From: Streptomyces cinnabarinus
Lineage (GTDB): Bacteria > Actinomycetota > Actinomycetes > Streptomycetales > Streptomycetaceae
Direction: 5' to 3'
Assembly (NCBI RefSeq): GCF_027270315.1
Contig: NZ_CP114413.1
Location: 7,750,001 to 7,814,000 of the forward strand
DNA length: 64,000 nucleotides
Shown here piece by piece: positions 42,882 to 51,952 of the stretch; the stretch's first letter is position 1, and each line of letters begins with the position of its first letter. The notes below the pieces were generated by a model. The model made no database searches. It was given only the letters and a program-made list of their open reading frames with translations, and was not told where the DNA came from. The position numbers and the translations under genes are program-made.

Positions 42882-45256
42882 GGGGCCACCGCCTCGGCGG
42901 GCGGCGGCTCCGGGGCCGGCGGCTCGGGGGCCGGGTCAGGGGCAGGGTCGGGTCCCACCTCCGTGAACAGCAGGGTCTGTTCGGCGTCCTCGGGCCGCCT
43001 GGTCGGGCCGCGGCGGTGGCGTACGCCCAGCCAGCACATCCACAGCAGCGGCAGGACGCCGCCGACCAGGAACACCACGTCCCCGGGCAGCCGCAGCCAC
43101 TCCAGGAACACATTGGTGTCGCCCTGGAGGTAGCCGAGGCTGCGGGCGTCGGCGTAGCCGCTCTCGACCACCTTGTAGAGCTGGAGGGCGCCACTGGGCA
43201 GCAGTGTCGCGAACGACATCCAGGCCAGACCGAGGTTGAGCGACCAGAACGCCAGCCGGGGCCAGCGGTCCGACCACCTGTTCTCGGGGATGAGGTAGCG
43301 CAGCGCGAACACCGCGAAACCGACCGCCAGCATGCCGTACACGCCCATCATCGCGGCGTGTGCGTGGTTGGCCGTCAGACCGGTGCCCATCTCGTAGTAG
43401 GAGACGATCGGCAGGTTGACCAGGAAGCCGAACACCCCGGCGCCCAGGAAGTTCCAGAAGCCGACCGCGGCCAGGAACATGACCGCCCACCGGTGCGGGA
43501 ACGGTGTGTCCGAGGGACTGCGGCGGCGGGCGCCGATCTGCAGGAAGCCCCATGCCTCGACGGTGAGGAAGAGCAGCGGCACCACTTCGAGCGCGGAGAA
43601 CGTCGCGCCGAGCGCGAGGTGTTCGGCGGGCTCGCCCGAGAAGTACAGGTGGTGCATGGTGCCGATGACCCCGCCCGCGCCGTACAGCACGATGTCGAGG
43701 AAGATCACGGACAGCGCCACCCGCTCGCGGACGACGCCCAGCAGTACGAAGAGATAGGCGACCGTCGCGGTGGTGAAGAGCTCCATGAAGTCCTCGACCC
43801 ACAGGTGCACCACGATGAAGCGCCAGAAGTCGGCGGCGGTGAACTGGGTGTCGGGACTGGCCAGCAGGCCGACCGCGTAGAACGCGGGCAGCGCGAGCGC
43901 GGCCAGGAAGAACAGCCACGGCATGTTGGCGACGCTCTCTCCTTGGAGCCGGCGGCGCAGTCCGCGGAACAGAATGACCACCCAGATCACCATGCCGATG
44001 GTCAGCAGGACCTGCCACAGCCGCCCGAGATCCAGGTACTCCCAGCCCTGGTTGCCCAGCACGGCCCACAGATCGCCCAGCCAGCCGCGCTGCCCGGCCA
44101 GTTCGCCCAGCAGACTGCCGACGACCACGACGACCAGCGCGCTGAGCAGCAGCCTGGTCAGCAGGGCCTGCTTGCGCGGCTCCCAGCCGCGGGCGATCAG
44201 CGGGGCGATGAAGATGCCGATGGCCAGGAAGGAGGTGACCACCCAGAAGATCGACAGCTGGGTGTGCCAGGTCCGGGCCAGGTTGTACGGCAGCCAGCGG
44301 TCGAGCGGGATACCGAAGAAGCTGCTGAGATCGGCCCGGTAGTGCTGGGCGGCCGAGCCCAGCAGCACCTGGGCCAGGAACAGTGCGGCCATCACCAGGA
44401 AGAACCAGGCGGTGGTGCGCTGGGCCGGGGTGAGCCGGACCCGGTCGGGGGAGTGGAAGCGCAGTTCCCGCTGGTCGCGGTGGTGCCAGCCGAGGAAGTT
44501 CCAGCGCCCGAACGCGGCGAACAGCGCACCTGCCCCGGCCAGCAGGAAGATCAGCGACAGAACGCTCCAGGTCACGGTGTGGCCGGTCGGCTCGTTGTCG
44601 ACCAGGGGCTCCGAGGGCCAGTTGTTGGTGTACGAGTAGTCATGGCCGGGGCGTTCGGCTGCGGCGGTCCACGCCGTCCAGCCGAAGTAGGCCGTGACGT
44701 CGTGGATCTCGTCCGGGTCGGTGATCGCGTCCGGCTTGAGTCCCTGCTTGCCGTCGGGGCGGCCGAGGATGTCGCGGTAGTGCTCCCGCAGTTCGGTGAA
44801 GGCGGCGGCCTGCGCCTCGCTCCACTCCAGGGTCCCGGTGCCGTCGTCGTAGCGGTTGGTGCGGTAGTCCTCGACCGTACGGCCGGAGGCGTCCGCCGAC
44901 TTGGCGCCGCCGTAGTACTCGCGCACCAGTGTGGCGCTGCGGTTGAGGTAGTCGGCCGTGAAGTCCGGGCCCAGATAGGCGCCGTGGCCGTAGATCGAGC
45001 CGTACTGCATCAGGCCGGTGCGCAGGAACACCTTCTGGCCGTCACGGACGTCGTCACCGGTGAAGACCACCTCGCCGGAGGCCGAGACCGTGCGGTCGGG
45101 GATGGGGGGCTGGGCCTGGTAGGTCCGGATCGCCAGGAAACCGAGGACGAAGAACCCGCCCAGCGTGACCAGGATCGCCGCCTGGACCCATCCCCGCGCG
45201 ATCATCCGCTGCCGCTTGCCCGCCGGAGGCGCTCCCCCTGTCGGTGCTGCTCCCAT
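42878..45256 (-). CDS. norB: Quinol-dependent nitric oxide reductase (qNOR)
   Basis: A 792-residue single-subunit NO reductase, which takes electrons from quinol and turns two NO into N2O. An N-terminal helix and periplasmic cytochrome-c-like domain without heme (DVRDGQKVFLRTGLMQYGSI, then YGHGAYLGPDFTADYL) precede 12 or more helices. Heme-copper-oxidase ligands are in ARTWHTQLSIFWV, VHLWVEDFMELF, GTMHHLYFSG and ANHAHAAMMGVYG, as in NorB. ATG 45256 has GAAGGG eight bases upstream. The C-terminus is Pro/Glu-rich. It removes the NO made by the NirK fusion encoded 3.6 kb away. Confidence 0.97.
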   Translation of the reverse strand: MGAAPTGGAPPAGKRQRMIARGWVQAAILVTLGGFFVLGFLAIRTYQAQPPIPDRTVSASGEVVFTGDDVRDGQKVFLRTGLMQYGSIYGHGAYLGPDFTADYLNRSATLVREYYGGAKSADASGRTVEDYRTNRYDDGTGTLEWSEAQAAAFTELREHYRDILGRPDGKQGLKPDAITDPDEIHDVTAYFGWTAWTAAAERPGHDYSYTNNWPSEPLVDNEPTGHTVTWSVLSLIFLLAGAGALFAAFGRWNFLGWHHRDQRELRFHSPDRVRLTPAQRTTAWFFLVMAALFLAQVLLGSAAQHYRADLSSFFGIPLDRWLPYNLARTWHTQLSIFWVVTSFLAIGIFIAPLIARGWEPRKQALLTRLLLSALVVVVVGSLLGELAGQRGWLGDLWAVLGNQGWEYLDLGRLWQVLLTIGMVIWVVILFRGLRRRLQGESVANMPWLFFLAALALPAFYAVGLLASPDTQFTAADFWRFIVVHLWVEDFMELFTTATVAYLFVLLGVVRERVALSVIFLDIVLYGAGGVIGTMHHLYFSGEPAEHLALGATFSALEVVPLLFLTVEAWGFLQIGARRRSPSDTPFPHRWAVMFLAAVGFWNFLGAGVFGFLVNLPIVSYYEMGTGLTANHAHAAMMGVYGMLAVGFAVFALRYLIPENRWSDRWPRLAFWSLNLGLAWMSFATLLPSGALQLYKVVESGYADARSLGYLQGDTNVFLEWLRLPGDVVFLVGGVLPLLWMCWLGVRHRRGPTRRPEDAEQTLLFTEVGPDPAPDPAPEPPAPEPPPAEAVAP

Positions 45257-45747
45257 ATGTCATGCCCTTCTCAAAAACGGACGCCGGATGAAGTGGCGTC
45301 CGGTCTTGGCGGAAGAGTAGTACCAATGGAAGTTGTTATTTAATGCAGCCCCTCGTCTAAATCGGGGCACGGGGCGAGGCCTGGGCAAGGCTGCGGCGAT
45401 GGTCACGAACCCCTTCGAGGCCGGTTGCGTAGGCTGGCGTCGGCCGCTTACGGTTCAGTGTTTGGGTGTTTGTGCAGGTCAGCGTCGGGCGCCGGAGCGT
45501 CCCAGCTTGCTGACCAGCCGGCCGCCATGACGGGAGACCTGGACACACAGGTGAGTGGGCGGTGTTCGGGGCCGAAGAGGCCTGCTTCATGGATGCCGCC
45601 TGCCCCTCCGGCCGCGACCTCGCCCGGCCAGGTGTGCTTCTCGTCCACTGCGCCTGCGCCACGGGGCGGGCGACGCTCGACCCGTACGTACGACAGGGGA
45701 GCCTCGTATCCGCCCTGCCGCCGCCTCCCAGCAGCGATATTGGATGC
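45257..45747. other. Upstream region of norB and of the AbiE-like remnant
   Basis: About 490 bases without a convincing gene. The norB-proximal 110 bases are AT-richer (around 45324-45344, AATGGAAGTTGTTATTTAAT) and should hold the norB promoter and any NO-responsive site. A GGACGCC/GGCGTCC hairpin lies at 45279-45302. The remaining 350 bases have only mediocre coding bias on both strands. Confidence 0.45.
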
Positions 45748-46110
45748 ATGGACCCGACGATCACCGTCCCCCGCGCCGAGGTACTGCGGGACCGCTACCG
45801 CAGCCGGCTGCCCGAGCGTTTGCGGGAGCTGGTCGGACCCGTCGAGGGCGACGTGGACCTGCCGCTCCACATCGTCTGGTCAGGGCGGACGAGCTACAGC
45901 CTGGACCGTCCGAAGTCCCGCATGACGCTCTACCGGACCGTCCTTGCCGAAGGGCTGAGTGAGGACCTGGTGGCCCTCCTGCACCACCGCCTGCTCACCG
46001 AGCAGTGGCCCGTGCTGCGGCGCCTGATCAGTCCTTACATCCGCGAGGTCTGGGAGGACGCCTTCCCCGAGCTGCTCCGCACCGCTCCCACTGGCACGAC
46101 CGCCGCGTGA
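45748..46110 (+). CDS. Partner protein of an AbiEii-like toxin, function unknown
   Basis: A 120-residue protein (opening DPTITVPRAEVLRDRYRSRL), helical, with no signal or membrane segment and a run of conserved-looking sequence VDLPLHIVWSGRTSYSLDRP. Its TGA overlaps the GTG of the nucleotidyltransferase remnant (GTGA). Such a pair is a common layout for AbiE-like toxin-antitoxin genes, where the first gene is the antitoxin, but it lacks a clear HTH. ATG 45748 was chosen as the first Met of the conserved part; upstream in-frame codons look non-coding. Confidence 0.65.
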   Translation: MDPTITVPRAEVLRDRYRSRLPERLRELVGPVEGDVDLPLHIVWSGRTSYSLDRPKSRMTLYRTVLAEGLSEDLVALLHHRLLTEQWPVLRRLISPYIREVWEDAFPELLRTAPTGTTAA

Positions 46111-46409
46111 AGCTCACTCCGCTCCACGAGCGTCTCCTCGCCGACATCCTCGACCTCGGTTCCCCCTACCCTCTGGTCCTCACCGGTGGATACGCCGTGC
46201 AGGCTCACGGCCTGGTCGAACGCTTCAGTCGTGACCTCGACGTCGCCACGGAAAACCCCACTCCGATGCAGGAGATCGTCGCCTCACTCACGAGCACAGC
46301 CGCTGCCACGGCTCTGCGGGCTGTTCGGCGCCGGGGCTTGAGCCGTGTTGCCGGAAGCGTGATCACGCGGCGTCCTTCGCCGGGGCCGGTGCCCCCGGGC
46401 ACGTCATAG
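46107..46409 (+). pseudogene. Truncated AbiEii-like nucleotidyltransferase toxin
   Basis: The first 55 or so residues are a recognisable nucleotidyltransferase start: VLTGGYAVQAHGLVERFSRD then LDVAT, which contains the GG and the DLD metal-binding motif of the AbiEii/AbiGii family. After MQEIVASL the sequence becomes low-complexity Arg/Ser/Pro and stops at 100 residues, whereas the family is usually over 200 residues. The last bases overlap the convergent kinase gene. The toxin is therefore probably dead, cut by a deletion, while its partner is intact. Confidence 0.65.
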
Positions 46410-47045
46410 CGCGAGCGCAGGGATGCCGGGGGTACGGGTCACACCGCACACCCCCTGTGCCCGCGAGGGCGCCGCAGGCGGCGGCGCGAGGGCCGGCCCG
46501 ATCAGCGGCATGACGGCCGTCAGCATCTCCGCCTCGCTCGCGGTCCCGTCCACGACCAGATCGGCCGCTGCCCGGGAAGGCGCGACGTGGGCTGCGTGGC
46601 GGTCCCTGCCGGTCTGCAGATAGTTGCGCAGGGACAGCCGGGGGTCCTGCCGCTGCACCTCGATCTTCCGGAGGATCTTGCGGGCCAGGCGTATGTCGTC
46701 GGGGGTGTCGACGTACACCCGCCAGGCCGCCCGCCGGACCACGGACGGCAGTGACAGCGCGAACAGGCCCTCGACGACCACCAGCAGCACGCCGGGGCGC
46801 AGCAGCGCCGCGTCGATGGCGTCTGTCACCGCTGTCTCGTCGATCGACCCCGGATGGTTCCAGTCGAGGATGGCGTGCCCGTCGGCACTGACCGTCCACA
46901 CACCCCTCAGGGGGTCGTGCGCGGGCACGTAGTAGTCGTCCAGATGGACCAGGGCCACGCTCTCGGGACACTGCAGCGACAGGGCTTCGGCAAGGGTGGA
47001 CTTGCCGGATGCGGTGCCGCCTGCGACCGCCAATACACCCGTCAT
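46404..47045 (-). CDS. Uridine-kinase-like P-loop kinase
   Basis: A 213-residue kinase of the uridine kinase/phosphoribulokinase type. Walker A is GGTASGKST at residues 9-17, with LVHLDDYYVP and DWNHPGSID as substrate-side motifs and a lid arginine in RLARKILRKIEVQRQDPRL. It should phosphorylate a nucleoside or a similar small hydroxyl substrate. ATG 47045 has GAGGAG upstream. The last 25 residues look like read-through into the neighbouring remnant, and the sequence may be shortened. Confidence 0.85.
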   Translation of the reverse strand: MTGVLAVAGGTASGKSTLAEALSLQCPESVALVHLDDYYVPAHDPLRGVWTVSADGHAILDWNHPGSIDETAVTDAIDAALLRPGVLLVVVEGLFALSLPSVVRRAAWRVYVDTPDDIRLARKILRKIEVQRQDPRLSLRNYLQTGRDRHAAHVAPSRAAADLVVDGTASEAEMLTAVMPLIGPALAPPPAAPSRAQGVCGVTRTPGIPALAL

Positions 47046-47158
47046 ACCGGGCGCTCCTCATGTGCTCAAAGGGGATAAACGAAGCGGCCGGACAAGCCGG
47101 GTGCAGGGACTGTACGGCGGCCTGATCGCCCATGGCAAGCAGGGAAATGCGGCCCGGC

Positions 47159-47497
47159 TCAGCGGAGGCCAGGACCGCGACCTTCGGTCGACCTGCGCGC
47201 CGGCCCCGGCGATGCCGCAGACCTTCGGAGCGGCGTAACGGCCCCCGGCCCCCGGGCGCCGGGTGCACGAGCAGCGGCCGCAGCAGCCCAGCGTCCGCGC
47301 GGCGCGAGGCCGAGGGCAGACTCCACGTTCAGCGCCTCGCGCAGCAGTTGCCGGGCGTGCTCGCGCACAGGGCCGGCCCCATCGGCGCAGCGGATCACGA
47401 CCAACGGCAACAGACCGGGGTGTCGGACGCCCTGGGCGGGCCTCGTGCTACCGATCCTCACCTCGCCTGACGAGACGTCAGACAGGTCAGCGTCCAC
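47159..47497 (-). CDS. Possible short ORF after the SRPBCC gene, doubtful
   Basis: A GTG-started frame of 112 codons that begins six bases after the SRPBCC stop. The first 60 residues (opening DADLSDVSSGEVRIGSTRPA; then LLPLVVIRCADGAGPVREHA) look protein-like, but third-position G/C is lower than in neighbours and the second half is Ala/Arg/Pro-rich. No family recognised. It may be a degraded gene. The rest of 47046-47503 shows nothing else. Confidence 0.25.
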   Translation of the reverse strand: MDADLSDVSSGEVRIGSTRPAQGVRHPGLLPLVVIRCADGAGPVREHARQLLREALNVESALGLAPRGRWAAAAAARAPGARGPGAVTPLRRSAASPGPARRSTEGRGPGLR

Positions 47498-47503
47498 CCA
47501 GCA

Positions 47504-48037
47504 TCAGTCCCGCACGTTCCTGCTCTCGGGTGGCCGGCGATCCGCGGCGATCCATTGGGCCAGGGACGCCCGGGTGGTTTCGACGCTGTCTTCCATATAG
47601 CGGCGGAGCGCGTCCAAGTCGGCGCGGGTCGTGCCGAGGACCGGGTCGAGGCGCAGGAGCTGCCAGGACTGCTGGACGAGCGTGCCGTCACCCTGGGGAC
47701 GCAATGTCCAGCCCCACTGCACGATGCCGTTCTCGCGGCCACCGACGACGAAGCAGAAAGCGGTCGGGGGGTCGGCTCGCACGACTTGGGAGCGGGTGGT
47801 CCACTCTCTTCCGTCCTTGCGGTTGCGCCCGCTGAACCAGGCGCCGACGCTCGGGCCGGCGCCGTGATCGTAGGCGACGTCGCTCGCATTGGGGCTCCAG
47901 CGGCCGATCGCCGACACGTCGCTGACCAGTTCGTAGACGCGGTCGGGCGCGGCGTCGACCCACGCCCGTCTGGTGAAGGCGAACTCTGATGCTGCCAGAG
48001 CCTCGAAGGGCTCCAGCCTCCTGGTGGTGGCGCTCAA
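47504..48037 (-). CDS. SRPBCC family protein (polyketide cyclase/START-like)
   Basis: A 177-residue START/SRPBCC-fold protein: FAFTRRAWVDAAPDRVYELV, SAIGRWSPNASD and the late helix RRYMEDSVETTRASLAQWIA are typical. Members bind hydrophobic ligands or act as cyclases/dehydratases. The best start is TTG 48037, with AGGAGG five bases upstream; an ATG overlapping it runs straight into a stop. It is divergent from the MmyB-type regulator across 134 bases, and such pairs are usually regulator and target. Confidence 0.88.
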   Translation of the reverse strand: MSATTRRLEPFEALAASEFAFTRRAWVDAAPDRVYELVSDVSAIGRWSPNASDVAYDHGAGPSVGAWFSGRNRKDGREWTTRSQVVRADPPTAFCFVVGGRENGIVQWGWTLRPQGDGTLVQQSWQLLRLDPVLGTTRADLDALRRYMEDSVETTRASLAQWIAADRRPPESRNVRD

Positions 48038-48171
48038 GACATCCTCCTGGGTGCGGGGGTGGATCGGAGGTGCCCAGTTCACAGAAGGTGCGGCCCGGCA
48101 GCCAGACCCGCCCGTGGCTATCCCCGGAGGGGGCAGGCACGGCGCTGTCGAGCGGGTCGATACTCGGAGCC

Positions 48172-49095
48172 ATGAACGGTCAAACACGGCTCGGAGGCTT
48201 CCTGAGGACGCGGCGTTCTCAGCTGCGCCCCGCGGATGTCGGAGTACGCACCTACGGGGAGCGCCGGCGTGTTCCGGGGCTGCGACGTGAGGAGTTGGCG
48301 CTGTTGGCGGGTGTGAGTGCCTCCTACTACACGCGGCTTGAGCAGGGTCAGTCGCAGAGGGCCTCACCCGAGGTACTGGACGCGATCGCCCGGGCCCTGC
48401 GGCTCGACGAGTCCGAGCGGCTGCACCTGCACGACCTGGCCCAGGCGGACCGGGACCGCCCCCGGACCCGGCGGCCCACGCCGGAGCGGGTGACCGAGGC
48501 GACGCGTCAGTTGCTGGAGGTACTGGAGGACGTTCCCGCGGTCGTGCTCGGCCGGCGCAGTGACGTTCTGGCATGGAACCGTCTGGGCCACGCGCTGTTC
48601 GCCGGACACCTGGATCCCGATGCCCCGCAGAGTGCGGGTGGGCGTCCCAACATGGCCCGACTGGTGTTCCTCGACCATCACACCCGCGGGCTGTACGCGG
48701 ACTGGGCCGGCAAGGCCAGGGCGGTGGTGGGGAACCTGCGGCTCGTGGCGGGACAGCACCCGCAGGACAGCGCGCTGCACGCACTGGTGGGCGAACTGGG
48801 CTCGAAGAGCACCGAGTTCGCGTCGATGTGGGCCGACCACCGGGTCAAGCCGTGCACCGTCGCGGCCTACGAGATGCGGCACCCACTGGTCGGCACTCTC
48901 ACCGTCATCCAACAGACCCTGGGGCACGGGGTCGGCCCCGTCGTCGTCGTTGCCACCACGGAGAAGGGCTCACCCTCGCGTGCCGCACTGACTCTGCTCG
49001 CCCAGGCCACCGCACCGTCCACCACCCCGCCCACCACGCAAGGTCCCCTCCCCGCCCGGCCGGCGCGGCCGGGATCTCGGGTGCTCACCGACTGA
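48172..49095 (+). CDS. XRE-family regulator with MmyB-like ligand domain
   Basis: A 307-residue regulator. The N-terminal HTH has GLRREELALLAGVSASYYTR then LEQGQ, the signature of the large actinobacterial MmyB-like group. Residues 110-270 form the MmyB-type ligand-binding domain (VLAWNRLGHALFAG, NMARLVFLDHHTRGLYADWA). Fatty-acid ligands are known for MmyB itself. The C-terminal 30 residues are Pro/Thr-rich. The start has only a weak GGAG; GATACT at 48158-48163 may be its -10, giving a very short leader. Confidence 0.92.
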   Translation: MNGQTRLGGFLRTRRSQLRPADVGVRTYGERRRVPGLRREELALLAGVSASYYTRLEQGQSQRASPEVLDAIARALRLDESERLHLHDLAQADRDRPRTRRPTPERVTEATRQLLEVLEDVPAVVLGRRSDVLAWNRLGHALFAGHLDPDAPQSAGGRPNMARLVFLDHHTRGLYADWAGKARAVVGNLRLVAGQHPQDSALHALVGELGSKSTEFASMWADHRVKPCTVAAYEMRHPLVGTLTVIQQTLGHGVGPVVVVATTEKGSPSRAALTLLAQATAPSTTPPTTQGPLPARPARPGSRVLTD

Positions 49096-49249
49096 CACCC
49101 GCACATTCAGCGACCGTGCACCCGCGCGCGTCCGCACCGCCGGGCACCGCACACCAGCCGCTGACGACCGTAGTTGCACGGTTGTCCGGTCCGGCTTGCC
49201 TTCCCCAGCCCAGCCGACACGCGCGTTGGCCACATCCAGTGAAGGAACC

Positions 49250-50218
49250 ATGTCCAAGAAGCTTCTCAGGCTCACGGCGGCCGCAGCCGTCCTTCTCGCG
49301 GCCACCGCCGCTGCGCTCAGCCCGGCGGCCTCGGCCTCGACCACAGCCGCACCGCAGAGCGTCCCGCGGGTGTCCGTGCACTTCGACCTGGCCAAGGGCC
49401 AGACGCCGGAGAACATAGCCCTGGCACCCAACGGGGACGCCTACCTCACCTTCGCCGCGGGTCGGCAGATCGCCAGGGTCTCCCGCGACGGCACCACCCG
49501 CATACTGGCCACCCTGCCCGAGCCCGACGACGGCGGCATCCACACCCCGGTGCTGGGCTTCCCGTTGACGGTCGGCATCGTTCGCGCGCACGACGGCACG
49601 CTGTACTTCCTCTACGCCACCGGCACGCCCGACCTGACCGGCGTGTGGCGCCTGCGCCCCGGCGGCAAGCCGCAGCGGATCGCCGCGCTCCCCGCGAACG
49701 GCCTGCCCAACGGCCTGGCGCTGGACGCACGCACGCGCATGCTCTACATCACCGACTCCGTACTCGGCACCATCTCGCGTGTGCCCACCACCGGTGGCGC
49801 CCCCACCATCTGGTCCGAGGCACCCGAACTGGCCTCCACCGGCTTCCTCGGCGTCAACGGCCTGAAGATCCACAACGGTGCCGTATGGGCCACCAACCTC
49901 GACAGGGGCACCATCCTGCGCATCCCCATCCGCCCGGACGGTCGTGCCGGCCGGGTCGGGACCGAGGCGACCGGGCTGCAGGGGATCGACGACTTCGACT
50001 TCACCGGCCGCGGCGAGCAGCTGCTGGCCACCCTGAACGGCACGAGTGAGGTCGCGCTGGTCAAGCCCGACGGCGGGCACTCCATCGTGCTGACCCAGGC
50101 CGACGGACTGCAGAACCCCACGTCCGTCGCCGTGCGCGGGGACACCGTCTACGTCACGAGCGCCGCCTACCTGACCGCCGAGGACCCCAATCTGATCCGC
50201 CTCCGGCTGGGTGGCTGA
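49250..50218 (+). CDS. Secreted SMP-30/NHL-like beta-propeller protein
   Basis: A 322-residue protein with a Sec signal (KKLLRLTAAAAVLLAATAAA, cleavage near ASAST). The mature part shows repeated propeller blades: PENIALAPNGDAYLTFAAGR, LPNGLALDARTRMLYITDSV, VNGLKIHNGAVWATNLDRGT and NPTSVAVRGDTVYVTSAAY. This fits the SMP-30/gluconolactonase-like or strictosidine-synthase-like fold. It may hydrolyse a lactone or bind a polymer. ATG 49250 has GAAGGA upstream. It stands alone. Confidence 0.9.
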   Translation: MSKKLLRLTAAAAVLLAATAAALSPAASASTTAAPQSVPRVSVHFDLAKGQTPENIALAPNGDAYLTFAAGRQIARVSRDGTTRILATLPEPDDGGIHTPVLGFPLTVGIVRAHDGTLYFLYATGTPDLTGVWRLRPGGKPQRIAALPANGLPNGLALDARTRMLYITDSVLGTISRVPTTGGAPTIWSEAPELASTGFLGVNGLKIHNGAVWATNLDRGTILRIPIRPDGRAGRVGTEATGLQGIDDFDFTGRGEQLLATLNGTSEVALVKPDGGHSIVLTQADGLQNPTSVAVRGDTVYVTSAAYLTAEDPNLIRLRLGG

Positions 50219-50334
50219 GCGGCCCGGGCGCTGACTGGACCTGCTCGACGCAGACGGCCGTGTCCTCGGTGAGTGGCCGTCCCGCCATGCCCCGAGCCCT
50301 CCCAGAACACCAATATCCACCGTACGGCTGCACG

Positions 50335-50580
50335 GGCCGATCATGCCCACCGTGCATGGCGGAGGCTTCGCGGCCGGATCCAACAGCGCACCGCTCTACG
50401 ACGGTACGGCCTTCGTCCGTGACGGCGTGGTCCTGGTCACTGTCAACCACCGCCTCGGCATCCCGGGCTTCTTCCGCCTTCCGGACGCGCCCGGCAACCG
50501 CGGGCATGTCCGACGTTTCGCCAATGACTCCCACAGCTACGAAGCGTTCGAGTTCACCGACCCGGACCACCTTGTCCGCG
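50335..50580 (+). pseudogene. Carboxylesterase type B remnant
   Basis: A short piece matching type B carboxylesterases: the oxyanion-hole HGGGFAAGSNSAPLYDGTAF followed by VRDGVVLVTVNHRLGIPGFF and LPDAPGNRG. Both the region before the HGGG and the catalytic-serine GESAG part after NRG are missing; the frame runs on with unrelated sequence. The piece is a decayed copy of a gene of about 500 codons. The flanking bases 50219-50334 and 50581-50686 contain nothing recognisable. Confidence 0.7.
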
Positions 50581-50686
50581 CCGGCCACCAGGCCGTCGCA
50601 GGATCCCGCACCGCTGGGCTCTTCGCGACGGGGCCTCGCAGAAACCAGGCTCGCGATCCGGCCCGGCTCCAGAGCGGCATGTCAGC

Positions 50687-51327
50687 TCAGAGCCCCTGCC
50701 CGGTTCTCTGTTCGCACGCGGCCAACACCAGGCAGAGCAGGTTGCTCTGGTCGTCGAAGATCTCGTATCCGGTGACGTACTCCGCATCGTGCACGGGGAA
50801 GACGAAGGCGTTCGCACCGGTTTCCCGGTCCAGCACCACCTGCGTCCAGTTGTCCGGTCGGTGACGCGGCCCTCTGTCTCGAATGTCACTTCGCGCGTCC
50901 CGGACGAAGGAGGGCACGTCGTCCACGTGCGGGAGCGACGCGCGCATGGCCTCATCACCCCACAACACGGCGTAGTCCTCGATCAGGTGGACGTCGTGGT
51001 AGCCCGGGACGTTCCAGTCTGCCGCCTCGATCCGGGAGGACTCGGCCAGCGGCATCACGAGCATGGTGACGGTGAGCCAGAGTGCATCGGCGTCCTCGCC
51101 GTGCGGGGCGTAGGCGCAGGAGCCCACGTACACCGGATGGCTGCCTGCGGGGATTCGATGGCAGAACCCGCCCTCGGTGCGCCCGGGGTCTCCCAGGTGA
51201 CCGGGCTGTTCACCATGACGAGATCACCAGCGTGGTCGAACCACGTGGGCCTGGACGCGACGGAGTACGCCGACGGGGCGGGCGCGTACTTGTCGGCCAA
51301 GCGCCACAGAAGTGGCTCCAATTCCAT
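50687..51327 (-). pseudogene. Unknown gene split by a frameshift
   Basis: Two minus-strand frames join into one protein of about 213 residues if one base is restored near 51180-51185. The first part starts at ATG 51327 (ELEPLLWRLADKYAPAPSAY) and runs to VTWETPG. The second continues RTEGGFCHRIPAGSHPVYVG, then SCAYAPHGEDADALWLTVTM, to the stop at 50687. The break lies in the G/C run CCCCGGGCGC. It could be a true mutation or an assembly error. The restored protein has no signal peptide or recognised motif; it resembles short DUF proteins of immunity or envelope type only in a general way. Confidence 0.75.
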
Positions 51328-51887
51328 GGGATCGTGCCCTTTCTGCCGCTTGTTCCTCGTAGCGTTCGGCTCTGCCACCAAAGGGTCATCCGCGCGACGT
51401 CGGCGGTCGTCGTCCTCAACATGCCGTATGTGGGTTCGGCGCTGACGCCAGGTCAGAGGCGGAAGACTGAAACCGTATCCCTCTCGTCGGCTGGCCGTTC
51501 CTCCCGGCGATCGTCATGAACCCGGGACGCGCATGCGCTGTCGTCACTGGGCGCCGGCTGTCGAATGGTTCCGATTGGCGGTGCTGTCGCAGGTCAGGGC
51601 TCTGACTCATGAGATCGGGTACTACACGGAGCCGATTCAAGGATCTTCCTGCGGACCCAGGTCGACGTGGAGGTGGACCTCGGGGACGCCCGGCACGGTT
51701 TCAAGGAGGGCCGAGGCGGAGGTCACGGCGGGGCCCCGGGAGCCGCCGACCGTGTGAGCTCCTCGCGACTCCCGCATGCACCTGGTCGGTGGCGTCGCAA
51801 CAGCCTCATCGGCACGGACCCCAGGCGGGGAGCACTTTCCCCGGTGAGAAGCGATATTCGTCACAATCATCGACTTCGAGGCGCCCG
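51328..51887. other. Gene-free stretch before panD
   Basis: About 560 bases with lower GC than the neighbours and stops in all frames at short intervals, apart from low-complexity antisense frames such as one crossing into panD. No tRNA fold, repeat or recognisable remnant was seen. Confidence 0.5.
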
Positions 51888-51895
51888 TATAGACT
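51888..51895 (+). promoter_or_regulatory. Probable -10 of panD
   Basis: TATAGACT at 51888-51895, about 57 bases before the panD start, is the best -10-like sequence upstream. A convincing -35 is not visible. Confidence 0.35.
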
Positions 51896-51952
51896 GAAGA
51901 CCGCCCTTGACCTGCACAAAGCAGGCAGGGAGCCGTCTTCCAGGAGTTCAAC

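Noticed and set aside
45425..45747. Plus-strand frames before the AbiE-like partner gene
   Set aside because: They lack a ribosome-binding site and the expected third-position bias. The conserved-looking protein begins at 45748.
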